DNA of 64,000 nt from Amylostereum areolatum (lineage: Eukaryota; Basidiomycota; Agaricomycetes; Russulales; Stereaceae). The notes beneath the pieces are model-generated. The model was not told the origin of the DNA, made no database searches, and saw only the letters and a list, made by a program, of their open reading frames with translations. The stretch covers positions 744,001 through 808,000 of the forward strand of contig SAXG01000002.1 of NCBI GenBank assembly GCA_012932865.1. Reading direction: 5' to 3'. Position numbers and translations under genes: made by a program. Of the stretch, positions 11,695 through 22,787 are shown in pieces (the stretch's first letter is position 1; each line of letters opens with the position of its first letter).

Positions 11695-11712
11695 GTACTG
11701 AGTCCTCAGTAC
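11695..11712. repeat. Perfect short palindrome with adjacent half-site
   Basis: GTACTGAG, a 2-bp spacer and CTCAGTAC form an 18-bp perfect inverted repeat. An extra half copy (GGTACTGAGTA) lies 12 bp upstream near 11683. It could be a dimeric protein-binding site or the scar of a small insertion. No gene depends on it visibly. Confidence 0.5.
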
Positions 11713-12293
11713 TTGCTGGGATTATCCATCCCTCACGAGGGTGAAACAGCATGAATGTACAGAAGAATCCAGGTTAAATTTACAGGAGCGTGGCGGATAT
11801 AAGTATGCCAAAAGTAAGAAACCGACAAAGTGAACTTCGCAAACTGGCGACCGACGACGTCACATAGGATGCCTATTCCGTGGTGATAGACACATGTCAG
11901 CGTGTGTATTGGAATGGAAATGAGTACTAGTAAGGGAGTGTGCGATGAACCGAAAGGAGACGCGATGCGGAAAAGGGAACCAAGTAAGGAGGGCGCTCCA
12001 GCCGCTCGGGCGGGGCATCCTTTCCGTAAATGGTGACGGGAAAACGGACAACAGGAATGCAAAGAAACCACGAGCCCTTGAGAAGTACTTACTTGGTCCG
12101 GGGAGCTGCGGCGCCATCCAGCTCTACATAGTACTACGCTTCGCGCCGGCGCTACAAAGGATCGTCGCGTCCATCGGGGTCGCAAGAAACCCAGAAGCGT
12201 TGTAGGTGGATAGTTAGATTCCCTTCGCACGTTCTGATTTTATAATGCGTCCGTAGATGTTCGGAAGTGGGTCATGAGGCTTGTGAAGGCATG

Positions 12294-12364
12294 CGTTCCC
12301 CGCGGGGACGTCGTCGGGTTCTCCCTACGAGAGAACTCACCTTCGACACATCGTGAGATGTGTA
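12294..12364. other. Three consecutive short hairpins
   Basis: Within 71 bp three local inverted repeats follow each other: GTTCCC/GGGGAC around CGC, GTTCTC/GAGAAC around CCTAC, and ACACATC/GATGTGT around GTGA. Such a string could belong to a structured RNA. It is short and could also be chance in GC-rich DNA. No match to a known RNA family was recognised. Confidence 0.3.
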
Positions 12365-14480
12365 AGAATAGTGGAGCGCCGACCTCCGCCTCGTGCGATT
12401 CTGCATCCTGAGTGAGATCCCGTGGAGGCCGCGAGGTTGATTAGAAACTGTAGACCCTTGTAGACCGGATAAGATACGCCTCGATTCAGAGTTTCAAATC
12501 AATTGATGAGGGGTTGAGGATCGGCCTCGTGTTTTACGGAATAACAGGTGGCAATTTCGACGAACGAAGAGACGTTCGTCCAACCGAGGGTCCCGTTCTT
12601 GGTTTGAGAACACAAGGCAGGTGAGACTTAGGTGTGAGCGAGTAGGAAAGGCCACATGCGCCGAGGGCCTATAACGTCTTCGCAATGAGCTACATCGCCG
12701 TTGCATGGTTCAAGAAGCGCGAACAAAGTCAATGCCTCCGAGGAAGCCTGAAGAAGCCATAATCAGCGTGGGCGCGAAAGTGCCAAAGGAGACGCCGCTT
12801 ACAACGGTGGGAACCTAGCGCCTGTGATGAAAGCGGGGATGGTTGGTGGATATTGCAGATCGCAATTGAGTAAAGGCTGTTACAGTGCGGCTGATCGTGG
12901 CGTGGGGAGACGAGCCTTCAATGATACGGTTCGGAGGATAGGAATCAGGATACACCTCAGATTGTGTGTCTGTAGCGCTGACGTGGACGCACGATAGAGC
13001 GGGCCCATGGGACGTCGCGTCATTTGGCGGCTGCCGTCGATCGATACAAGCAATATTTGTAAACGCGCTGAGACTCGAGGACGTGCTCACGGACCTGGTT
13101 CGACCTGGTCTTGTCATATTATTGGCAGCCGCGTGCGGGAGGCGGCAGCAGAGAGCCTGTTCGATGGCATGTCTCGGTCGTACATTTAGGTACAACAACA
13201 CACCAAGTAGATGGATGTGAAAAGTACCTGAGCACGGAAGAACATTGAGGCTCGGCCGAGGATCCTTGCGATGTCGTTCTGCAAAAGTCGCGTGGTTCGC
13301 TGCTGCTGACAAGTTCGAGTTGCACGGTGAGGTGAAGCCGATAAAGCGCCCCAACGGCGGAGCGTCACGATGGCTGTAGGGAAGAACGCGGACGATCGCG
13401 AACCGTCAGACACGGCATAGAGGCGGGAAGTTCGAGTTGATACACACTGAGCCCCTCGCGTAATTACACGAGCTTGCAGGAGAACGAATGTTGAGATCAG
13501 TCGGCGGAACAAAGCAGGAAGAAACGGTTTGTGGGTCCCGATGGCGATGTCGTCATGGCTACGTCGTCATGTCGAGTTACATGGATATAGGCGTGTGTTC
13601 AGGTGAAAGGACGATGGAGCCAGTGAGGTACATCCGTGCGTAGCGCGACGATGGCCGTGGATGGGAGAACGAGACGAATGAGCGGGGAACGGGATACTTG
13701 TCAAGTTGGGGGGAGGGTTCCAGAAAAGGAAGGAGGATAGCCGAAAAGGGCGTAGGAGTAAAAAAGCGGAGTGGTGGCGGGGAAGCGATCCAATATCGGC
13801 GGGGCGGTGCCGAGGCACGTCGGAGGGGTCCGATGTGACGGGAAGGCCGGGAAGGGCCGGAGAACATCAATCCGTGTCTGCCTTTGTACACCACCAGCAG
13901 TTGCCTCAGCATGACTCTATGCGGGGCCATTCGGATGAGTCTGATGGCGTGACCAAGGGTTCACGCTAGCATCGTGTCAGCTTCAATCCAACCCCCTCAA
14001 TCTCGGCGCCATTCCGATTATCCGTTGCGAGAAAGTCGGCTTCGCGCCCAAGTCAGCGTGAGTACAGGTTGTCCTCTCAGTTTCAATCCCCACAGAGTCC
14101 TCGATGGACGGCGACGAGCGCGGGTTATGTAAGCAGTATTCATTTTCGTCGTCGCGCCAAGTCATCCTCGACTCCTTGTTTCCTCTCACCACGTCCTTCT
14201 CTTCTCCCCGTCCTTCACCTGGCCATAACCCCTCATCTGTAATGGGCGACTCCGACGTACCGAGATTTGGACGGCGCGTCAGGGTTTCCGTGGATGTACG
14301 AAGGGTTGGGTATGGACTCTCCCTTCGACACTCTCATGTGGGCATCATCCAGAGTCTGGACCATGGTGCGTGTTCTATTCACTTACCGCCCACCTGCCCT
14401 CGCGACAGCATTCAGGATTTGCACATGCTCCGGCGCCCCTCTTGTTGTCGCTGGCAGTCGTCCTCACCTTCGCTCGCGGC

Positions 14481-14537
14481 CTTGAACTTTACTCCTGGTC
14501 TTGAACTTTGCTCGTGGTCTTGAACTTTACTCTCGGT
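14481..14537. repeat. 19-bp minisatellite, three clear copies
   Basis: Three head-to-tail copies of CTTGAACTTTRCTCNNGGT start at 14481, 14500 and 14519. Degenerate 19-21-bp copies continue to about 14620 as the unit drifts to CTTGGTCYCGCTCGCG. No protein frame is shared among copies in a way that suggests coding. Confidence 0.7.
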
Positions 14538-15404
14538 CTCTCGATTTTTGCTTGCGGTCTTGGTCCTCGCTCGCGATCTTGGTCCCGCTCGCGCTCCTCT
14601 CTGGTCCTGGCTCTCTGTCCCCTGGCTCACTGGGTTCCCTGGTCTTATCTCGGTCTCCGTCTGGTCCACCTGCTTTGTTGGCATCCCAGGTAACCCTCTC
14701 TCACCTGTCATCCCTCTCCATATATCCCGTAGCAGCCCCCATATACTCTGTAGTTATCAAATGAAAATATCATGATTTTCTTCCTTCTACATCAGGATAA
14801 GATCGCAATAAGCACGATTTAAGCCAGCAACCCGCCGAGCGATTCTTGATGAGCTTAGTAAGATTATTGGATTGAATCCAAAGAACCTCAGCTTCGGGCC
14901 CAAGGGAATTCGTTGAGCGTGATATCCGCTTGACATTTTTGGATTCCATCCATCGGCACACCAACTTCAAACTCAGGGGCGTGATATCGGAATGAAGCTG
15001 AGGGATCGCCTGGTGGTGTACCTCAGCGGGCATGTGCATGTGAGCCTCTGCGCTGTGATCGTGGCGCGCGCCGCGCATGAAGGTGCCAGTGAACGGGTCG
15101 CATATAAGACAGGGGTGGAGGTGGACTCCATCACGGCGACAGACGCTAAGTACCAACGACCGGTCGCCCGTCGCTCCTGCATTCGATGATTGTCAGGAAT
15201 GGGATGATGCAGCTAAGACGATTCAGGGAGCGTGAAAGCGACCAACTGCGAGCTGCGAGCGTTGGGGAGGTGGACGGGCGTCTAGGCACGGATTGGTGGC
15301 GTAGTGCATGGGACCGAGGGAACGGCGCCCTCGACCGGCAACCGATTCAACACCTACGCAGATTACCTAATCCTTTAATACAAAGAGAGACGCGGTGGAG
15401 CGCT

Positions 15405-15535
15405 GCGTCACGTCACGACACAAACCGCGAGACAAGTGAGCTTTCTGATTGGTTGTGGGACAACAGCCACGTCATCGTAACGCGACACGTGACAGGTCGC
15501 GTTGACAAATGCACGTGGCTGCTTGCGTCATCCTA
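15405..15535. promoter_or_regulatory. Cluster of CACGTG, TCACGTCA and CCAAT-type motifs
   Basis: In about 130 bp there are TGCGTCACGTCACG (15404-15417), an ATTGG (CCAAT box, near 15448), GCCACGTCATCG, GACACGTGAC, GCACGTGGC and TGCGTCATCC. These are core sites for fungal bHLH, bZIP and CCAAT-complex factors. The density suggests an active promoter or enhancer, but no gene with a recognised product begins immediately on either side. The nearest candidate starts at 16121 on the plus strand. Confidence 0.35.
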
Positions 15536-15893
15536 GGCTTGCGCGTCGGCCGGGTCGCCGCGTCGCTCTTCGTCTTGACCTCCACCACGTACTTGGCCAC
15601 CGTCATACCTTCCCACTCTCTATGGCACCTCTACGCACCGCCGTTAGCGTCAAAGTAGCCTCCATGGCACAGCCCTACTTATACCTTTTACTTTGTATAT
15701 CAGAAAACAAATTCAAATCAATTTTCCTCCAAAGCAATGTTTGTGCAGCAACACGGACGTGTTTTGTCGCTTCGGTCACGATGACCGCGTCGCTCCCACC
15801 CCCCCTGATTGGATTTATTTATATATCTAGAGATTTTTCGGGAAATTTCCTCGGTGCTCGGATGAGGCGTGGTGGTCCCGAGCTCGAGTGATG

Positions 15894-15930
15894 TACGACA
15901 CGACACGACCCGACACGACACAGTACAGCA
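15894..15930. repeat. ACACG pentanucleotide microsatellite
   Basis: A short imperfect run of CGACA/ACACG units (tacgacacgacacgacccga and onward). It is probably neutral. Confidence 0.6.
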
Positions 15931-16120
15931 CACCCTGTCATCTGCATCCAGTGCATCTCGGTGCATTCATCTGGATCATGTGCGCATTTTCTTTCTCTCT
16001 TGCGAGACGAACTGACATGTACTATTTGTGCAGAAGAATCTATGCGAGTTGGGGGTGACATTGGCTGGCCATTGGGATGGTGCACCGAGCAGGAACGCAG
16101 GTCCACTGATTCCGTCCAAG

Positions 16121-16757
16121 ATGCAGCCCCCAGAAACAGTGCCCATTCAACCTCCTCGCAAGCGAACGAGAACACGGCCGTCCAGGTATGACTGACCTTA
16201 ACAAACTGATCAATGTCCTTGCTTACTATATTGTTGTCTACAGCTTTCCTCGGCTGACGCCATTGGCCACCGCCGGTCTTGAGTGCGAGCACAACGACAT
16301 CCTCAGGATCCTGAAGGTCCGCAACAGCATTGTATTGTGTCGTCCACGTCCGAATCAACGACAGGCGACACGATAATGCAAGAACCCAACCAACCAGCAA
16401 GCCTCGAACGGAGCTTTCATAGATGGTACGTGCATACAGTATCAATCAATGTGATAGTAAAGGCTTTACTGATCCTTTTGTTATCCATATCACAGGTGAT
16501 ATGTCCTCATCGACATTGCATATTCGCAGGCCTACTCGGCCCTCAGCGACTTGCTTCCTACGCCCCCAAGGACTCCAGCTCTGAACCCTCAAGGAACAGA
16601 ACAACCCACTCTGCTATCGAAATGGCAGATTGCCAAGAGAGCCCGACACGAGCGAGAGCATTTGGGACCGTCACAAACCCCTCTAGGCATCCCGGCTACA
16701 GTTTTCCTACTATCGGACTGCGAGTTGAATCTTCTACACTTCATGCTTAGTACTTAG
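16121..16757 (+). CDS. Small protein of unknown function with a basic N-terminal patch
   Basis: The ATG at 16121 opens MQPPETVPIQPPRKRTRTRP, whose PRKRTRTR stretch resembles a nuclear localisation signal. A canonical intron (gtatgactg ... gtctacag, 16187-16242) follows. The next exon becomes one continuous Ser/Thr-rich frame (AGLSASTTTSSGSEGPQQ, STSESTTGDTIMQEPNQPA) if two-base wobble surpluses at 16280-16281 (T/G) and 16311-16312 (C/T) are each read as one base. After a second intron starting at gtacgtgcat, a last exon carries ALSDLLPTPPRTPALNPQG and LLSKWQIAKRARHERE and ends near 16757. I do not recognise the family. The exact acceptor of intron 2 is unresolved. This is an inferred model. 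Confidence 0.45.
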
Positions 16758-17198
16758 TTATGCTTATTTGTTGCTTATTTGAATACAATCACCACAGCCT
16801 TGCTACTTGAATGAGTGCAATGCATGGGTCTATGCTAGTCGGAACTACAAACGCCCATAGCGCGCTCTTATGGACACGACACAACACCTACTCCATGTGC
16901 GTGATAAGGACCACGGACCCGTCCAAGTTCCTGCGCCGCCTCCGTACGCACAGTACAGGCCGTGTCCACGTACAATACAAGTGCTGCCGGTTGAAGAGAT
17001 GGGACGCTGTGACTTTTTGAGGGAATGCAAAGCGGAAGTAATTGAGATGGAAGAAGCCAAGTTTGAATCAGATCGGGTGGCTGGCTGGCCTTGGGCCGTC
17101 TCTGTCCCTTCACCGCTTCGCTCGGTTCCCTATCAACCCCTCTTTCTCCCCCACGCCCATCATCCCTCCCCTCCCCTCCCTCTCACTCCTCCTCCTCC
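16758..17198. other. Intergenic / promoter of the FYR-domain gene
   Basis: No coherent gene is seen. The last 100 bp are C/T-rich (ccctccc and tctcactcctcctcctcc runs), a common feature of fungal promoters just upstream of the start codon. Confidence 0.4.
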
Positions 17199-19697
17199 AT
17201 GAGTCGCAGATCCACAGCGATGCTTCCTCCTCCTGCTCCTCCCAGGGATAGAGACAGGGAGAGGGACGTTCCTATGGGTCCTCCTCCCGTGCCACCCCAC
17301 CAAGTCTCTCCCCTCGCCATCTCCACCTCCAATTCGCAGAACAACCGCGGCGATATGTCTCAAAAATATTACCGTCTCAAAAGGATGTTCTTCATCCTGG
17401 AAGAGGTCCGAATACGCCCTTTTCCGCTTGCTTTGCCACCTCTGACGCTCCGTACAGCAACATAAGCGACTCGAAGACGAACTCCGTTGGTCGGGTGAGC
17501 GAAATCAGAAACTGACGGACGAACGAGGGTTCGTCCTCTTTCCTTCATCTCTCCGCCACACCCGAGCATAACTCTTCGTCCAGTCTCCTCCTCGATCGCA
17601 TCCTCGAGCTTGAAGCCGTCAACCCTCCAGCACACCCTCCTCCCTTGCAGTCAGCGTCTTCCGCCCTTCCACGCGCATTCGTTTCCCTGCGCGCTCAGCA
17701 GGCTCTTCAAGCTACCGTCCGCGAAGCTCTCGACGAGGATATGGAAGATCCCCCGTTGGATCCGCATTTGACAAGTCGGCACGTCGGCCCGGAAGCGCGG
17801 AAGCGTGAACGCGAGGAGGAAGACGCCCGCTCTCAGGTGAGGAGAGAGGACGACGGCGCCGTCGGGAGCAAGCGCAAGCGCATCCGCACTTCCAAGGGCA
17901 AAGAGCCCATCCCGCCCCCGCCGCCCCCACCGAGAGACGTAAACCCGCCTACAAAGGAGGCGCAGCCAACCGTTTCCGTCTCTGGTAAACGAATCAAGAT
18001 TAAGCCCCCGGTGCCTGCCGCCGCACCGGCCGCACCTCCTGCTATAGCTAGCACTCCGCCATCTCCGCCCCTACCTCAGCCTCAGCAGCACCTTGCCCAG
18101 GAGCATGCTTTTCGACGTGACCAGCACTCGCAATCTGTCTCTCCACTTTCTCCCGTCCCGTCCCCAAACGGCGAATATCCCGCGCCAGTGTCTTCTCTCG
18201 CGAGCCTCCCTCCGCACCCGCGGCAGTCATGGCCCCAGTCACCTTCCTCTCACGCTCCTGGCATTCAGTCGCCCGAAACGCTTCGCGCCATTGCCACCTC
18301 TCTTCCATCTGTGGCTCCTCAACGTCACGCAAAGCCGAAGCGTCTCAAGGCGCACACCGTAACTTCCAAGAGCCATAGCATTCCGACTGTGCCCAGAGAC
18401 AAGCATGGCCGTCCAATACTGCCCTTGAATGTCGGTATCATGACGGTCATGCACCTCGGGGAAGTTTGTATGCGGGAGCATTTCCACACCGAGCGCTACA
18501 TATTTCCCGTTGGGTACCAGGTTACACGGCAGGTCTTCTTTTCCGAATCACCTCGGACTCGTATGCTCATCGCATTGGTCCATCAGGCGCTACCTTTCCG
18601 CGCGAGACCCGTCTGCCGAGGTGGTGTACACTTGTACTATCCTTGACGGCGGTGACGGTCCCAAGTTTCAAATTCTCGCCGCAGATATGCCTGACAAGCC
18701 CATCATTGCCGGAACCGCAACTGGCGCATGGTCGGTCGTCGTCCGAGCTGCAAACCATGTTCGCAACCGTCAACATTCCAATTCCGTCTCTGGTCCCGAC
18801 TTTTTTGGTCTTGGTCAAAACACCATCAAACATCTCATTCAAGAGCTTCCGGGCGCGGAGAGGCTGCGCGATTACGTTTGGCAGACGTTCGTTGAGGGCG
18901 GGTAAGTTGCTTTTTACAGCGTTGTGGCGTTCGGCTAATTATGCAGGGATGGGAGACCGCTGGGAGGTAGGCATGCCGCTGTTGTCCCCGCTTTACCTGA
19001 AGAACCTGGACTGGTATACGACGACAAAGAAAAACGCGAGGAGATGGATGTGGACGTGGAAGAACTGTCTGAACGCGCGACCGTTGTCGGACATCGGCGC
19101 GACTCGCGCGCAAGCAATGTCAGCATGATACCTGATGAAATGGAACTACCACCTCCTCCTATGCCACACGGAAACCATGGTCATCATGCACCTCCACAGC
19201 CTCACTCCCATGCCCAAGGCCCTCCCCATCCTCATTCGCCTTCTTCCCCATACTCTCACTACCCTTACCCAACCCATCACCCTCCTCACTCCCCTGGCCA
19301 GTACGCGCCTTCTCCCTATCCTCATGCATATCCTCCACACGCATATCCTCCACCTCCACCTCATCATCATGCATATGCGCCTCCACCACCTCCTCCTCAT
19401 GGGTATGCACACCCTCAACATTCACCGCCCCCTGCGCATGGTTACGCTCCTCTTCCGCACCACGGACCGTCACAACCCCCACCGCCCCAGCATTCCTACA
19501 GGCGGACACCACCCCCTTCGACCCCTGCTGCTAGCGTCCCGCCGACCTTTGCCGGGATCATGCACGCGTACGATGCACCAGCGCCGAGCTATGCCCGGTC
19601 ATCGGGGAGCGGGAGTGGAGAGGACCGTGATCGCAGGTCTGAGCGTGGCGACCGTGAACGACAGAGGAGCGACAGCCAGAGCAGCATGGAACGATGA
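17199..19697 (+). CDS. FYR-domain (FYRN + FYRC) nuclear protein, TBRG1-like
   Basis: Starts MSRRSTAMLPPPAPP. An N-terminal coiled coil spans the first introns (SQKYYRLKRMFFILEE, QHKRLEDELRWSGERNQKL, LLLDRILELE). A long Pro/Ser/Lys-rich linker follows with basic patches (GSKRKRIRTSKGKE). FYRN is visible as LPLNVGIMTVMHLGE and FHTERYIFPVGYQVTR; FYRC as YTCTILDGGDGPKFQI and FFGLGQNTIKHLIQELPG. FYR domains occur in chromatin proteins such as MLL-type methyltransferases and TBRG1, so a chromatin role is inferred. The C-terminus is extremely His/Pro/Tyr-rich (HAYPPHAYPPPPPHHHAY) and ends RQRSDSQSSMER. The splice between FYRN and FYRC is either a GC-AG intron (18529-18586) or a GT-AG intron beginning at 18533 plus a G/C wobble surplus at 18529-18530. 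Confidence 0.85.
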
Positions 19698-20524
19698 ACA
19701 TGTTCAACTTGGGGAAATGTTGTCTGTAAGTCCATGCCCTGCTGGTTCGCATGAGGGAAAATGTCTCACGTCGTGTGTAGGACGGATTTAATCGGTACCT
19801 ACTAGTCTTGTATGAGCTTCATCATCACACTCAACGTTCAACATTCAATATTCAGATCTCACGCTCTTTTTCTTCCATTTTGTTCATTGACTCCTTTCAG
19901 TTTCCATGATCGTCATGATTTCCTGATTCCCTCGGCCTTGTGGTCCCAGTCGCTCATTCTCAGGCTGATCTACTGTAGCTTGCATGTCACGTTGTCATCC
20001 GTTTTCTCAATACCAATCAAACCAATATCAATGACCATGTGCTTCTAAGCCTTTTTGTTGGTAGGCCGCGGTAATCCGGGGCTTCTCTGTGCGTGTTTTT
20101 TGGACGGTGAGGATTGGTGCAACGTAATCGTGATCATACCTATCTGACTCACGAAAGCGACAATGTCAAGGCGATCGTCAGAGAGGTTCGTGCCATTCTC
20201 ACTGTCACTGGGTACCCTTGATTCATGTCTGCAGTGTCTTCGCAGGAGCTCGACGAAACTGTTCGTACTTTGATCTGACGAGCTTTCTCTATACAAATGT
20301 GTGAGTAGAGCCTTCTACGAAACGCGATGCTAATGATCACAAAGCCTCTACGATCCAAAATACATGGCCGGTCTCACCTGATGCGACCAGCAGTTAAGGC
20401 GACTCATCTGATGCTCTGGCGACGTTATATTGAGCACGGGATCACAATGATTGAACGGAGGGGTAAAAGGACGTGGTTCATTCGCCGGGGTATGCAGAAG
20501 CTTATAATTCTGCCACTCGCTCAC
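19698..20524. other. Intergenic region between FYR gene and GH71 gene
   Basis: About 830 bp. The first 300 bp are T-rich and look like a 3' UTR. The rest is the promoter side of the glucanase gene. No further exon chain was recognised. Confidence 0.4.
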
Positions 20525-22069
20525 ATGTTAGCCCATCCTTTCCTCGCATTGGCTGCCTTGGCCCTGCCTTCCGTCAATGGCAAAAACGTCTTCGCCCATT
20601 TCATGGTATTTCCCATTATCCTCTGCATCAGTGTACGCTGGTGAAACCATTATGTTGCGCAGGCTGCACAGTCCGACTCGTACAGTTTGACCGACTGGCA
20701 GAATGAGATCAGCGCCGCCTCGGCCATTGGAATTCAAGGCTTCGGTTCGTGCTCGTATCTCTCTTCCTCAGCCCCACGCTCACGTCTCTCATGGTATGGC
20801 AGTCCTAAACACGGCGGGAAACTCTTACGAACCCGCCCGCATCGCCGACGCCTATACCGCAGCCGAATCGGCCAACTTCTCCCTCTTCTTCTCATTCGAC
20901 TTTGCGCACGCCTGGGACGTTCCGAGCATGGTCAGCCTCATCGCCGCGCACGCGGACAGCCCGAGCACGTTCCGGTGGAACGGCGACGTGCTCGTGTCGA
21001 CGTTCAACGGACAGACGAACGACGACGCGTTCTGGGCGAACCTCAAATCGACACTGTCCGCGCAGGGCATCACCATCTCGCTCGCGCCCGCGTTCACGTC
21101 CTTCCGCGATCCTTCGCAGGCAAACACGCTGCTCTCGACCTTTCCGTCCATCGACGGGTTCACCAACTGGTGGTCCTGGCCGGCGGACAACGGCGACCTG
21201 CTCACCACGGACACAGACAAGGCGTACCAGGCCGCGATCGCCTCGCGCTCCGGGCCCTTCATCATGGGTACGTACCCCGTCCCTTCTCACTCCGCCTTGC
21301 TCACCCCCACCCACGCTCACCGAAACCCCACATGGCAGCCGTCTCTCCCTGGCAGTTCAAGAATCTGGACAGCGCGGGCGGGAACACGGATCAGGACTGG
21401 GTCGAGCTGAGCGACACCCTCTGGAAATACCGCTGGGAGCAAGCCATCAACGACGTCAACCCGGACATCGTCGAAATCGTCACCTGGAACGACTACGCCG
21501 AGTCGCACTATATAAGCGCGGTGAACCCGAACGTGTTCATGGCCGACGACGCGCACGCGTACATTGACGGCATAGACCACACCGCGTGGCAGATCGTGGC
21601 GAAGTACTATGTTGCGTGGTACTTGACCGGCAGCGCGCCCGCCGTCAAGGTGAGCGTATCCCCATTTCGCTTTCGTACCCCGAGATCTAACAAGGGCGCA
21701 ACCGTAAACCTCCATTCATTCCAGAAGGACCAGATCGTGTACTGGTACCGCCTACACCCCAAGGACGCCGTATGCACGACCCCCACCAAACCCCGCAACT
21801 CTGAATTCCCCGCCGATGCCGTGTTCGCGTTCGCGCTGCTGACCGATACCGCGACCGTGACGCTCGACGTGGGCACGAATCACTTCGAGTGGGACGCGCC
21901 GGCGGGCGTGTCGATCGGTCAGGTTAACTTTTCGAGCGAGGACGGGCAGGCACCTCGCGTGCAGGCGGTGAGAGGTGGGAGCACCATCCTGGACGGGACG
22001 GGGTCTACGGCGGTCACGCAGAGTTGCGCGACGTACAATTTCAATCCGTTTGTCGGCGTGGTCGGCTGA
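20525..22069 (+). CDS. Secreted GH71 alpha-1,3-glucanase (mutanase)
   Basis: Hydrolyses alpha-1,3-glucan of fungal cell walls; expected outside the cell. It begins MLAHPFLALAALALPSVNG, a clear signal peptide, followed by KNVFAHFM as in other GH71 enzymes. The catalytic region carries QNEISAASAIGIQGF, FFSFDFAHAWDVPSM, SIDGFTNWWSWPADNGDLL, AVSPWQFKNLDSAGGNTDQD, DIVEIVTWNDYAESHYI and WQIVAKYYVAWYLTG. A beta-rich C-terminal module follows from DQIVYWYRLHPKDA to TYNFNPFVGVVG and the stop at 22069. Four introns are evident (after FAHFM, after IQGF, after SGPFIM and after SAPAVK). All exons are intact without indel correction. It has no obvious carbohydrate-binding module. A likely role is wall remodelling or mycoparasitic feeding. 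Confidence 0.92.
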
Positions 22070-22787
22070 GACGTCTTTCGCCTTGTAATTTTCTTAATGT
22101 ACATAAAGGCAAAATGAACAGGCCCTTCTGTCCCAATGTATGCCAACAATTTTGGAGCCCTTGGGCCCTTGGATCTTGGCCGGAGGATCCCTTCAACGTG
22201 AACGTTTGACCCCAGATTCACCGACCACGCCGAGCAAGTGAAGCACCACCGTCTCCACAATTTGACATCCACACCAAAGGTACCAGAAAAAATTATGACC
22301 AATATGACACACATCGCCACCGTCCAGAGGATTAATACCCGCGCCTACTCTATAGTCTCGTAAACAAATAAAGTACAGAAATGAAAGAAAGTCGTCGCCA
22401 GCATAGGCGTCATAAGTTTCGTCTCGAAGAGGCCGGTGGTATAGGCACGCCACAAATAGGAAGTCCGGCGGAATCGAGATAATGAGACGCTACAGGATGT
22501 GGGGTTGGGAGCGTGGTAAGGGCGTGGAGCAGAGCTAGCGATAAATGAAGTGCAGTAAACGGAAACACGTCGTGCGGAGATGGTGCTGGTAGTAAAAGAA
22601 ATAGTGTAGGGTCGCGGCCAGGCGTACGTATCGAACAGTGTGCGGCAATAGAGTCCGTAGACGTGGGGGGCAAGCAAGCAAGAGCGAGGACAATGTGCAA
22701 AGATTGGAGAGGTATTGTAGAGTGTGTGGGGGAGAAATCCGTCCATCTGCGTCTAAGTCAGTCCGTGATAAGTGTACGTCACGAGTG
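22070..22787. other. Intergenic region between convergent GH71 and GPI-type genes
   Basis: About 720 bp between two 3' ends. No coding chain or RNA gene was recognised. Confidence 0.4.

Larger units (their letters stand above)
10754..16120. other. Gene-poor block of about 5.4 kb
   Basis: I find no exon chain that resembles a known protein on either strand. Open frames of 80-180 codons occur (for example minus 12815-13354 and plus 14104-14523), but none has recognisable motifs, and opposite strands are open at similar lengths, as expected by chance at this GC content. The block holds the small features listed separately: a palindrome, three adjacent hairpins, a 19-bp minisatellite, an ACACG microsatellite, a GGT/GAT triplet run near 11552-11572 and a cluster of CACGTG/CCAAT sites. 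Non-coding transcripts or lineage-specific genes remain possible. Confidence 0.45.

Noticed and set aside
14250..14400. Frame with FPWMYEGLGMDSPFDTLMWA as a possible first exon
   Set aside because: It looks protein-like but has no continuation, no clear splice partner and no recognised family.
20852..21320. Long minus-strand frames inside the GH71 gene
   Set aside because: They are antisense shadows produced by the GC-rich third positions of the glucanase codons.
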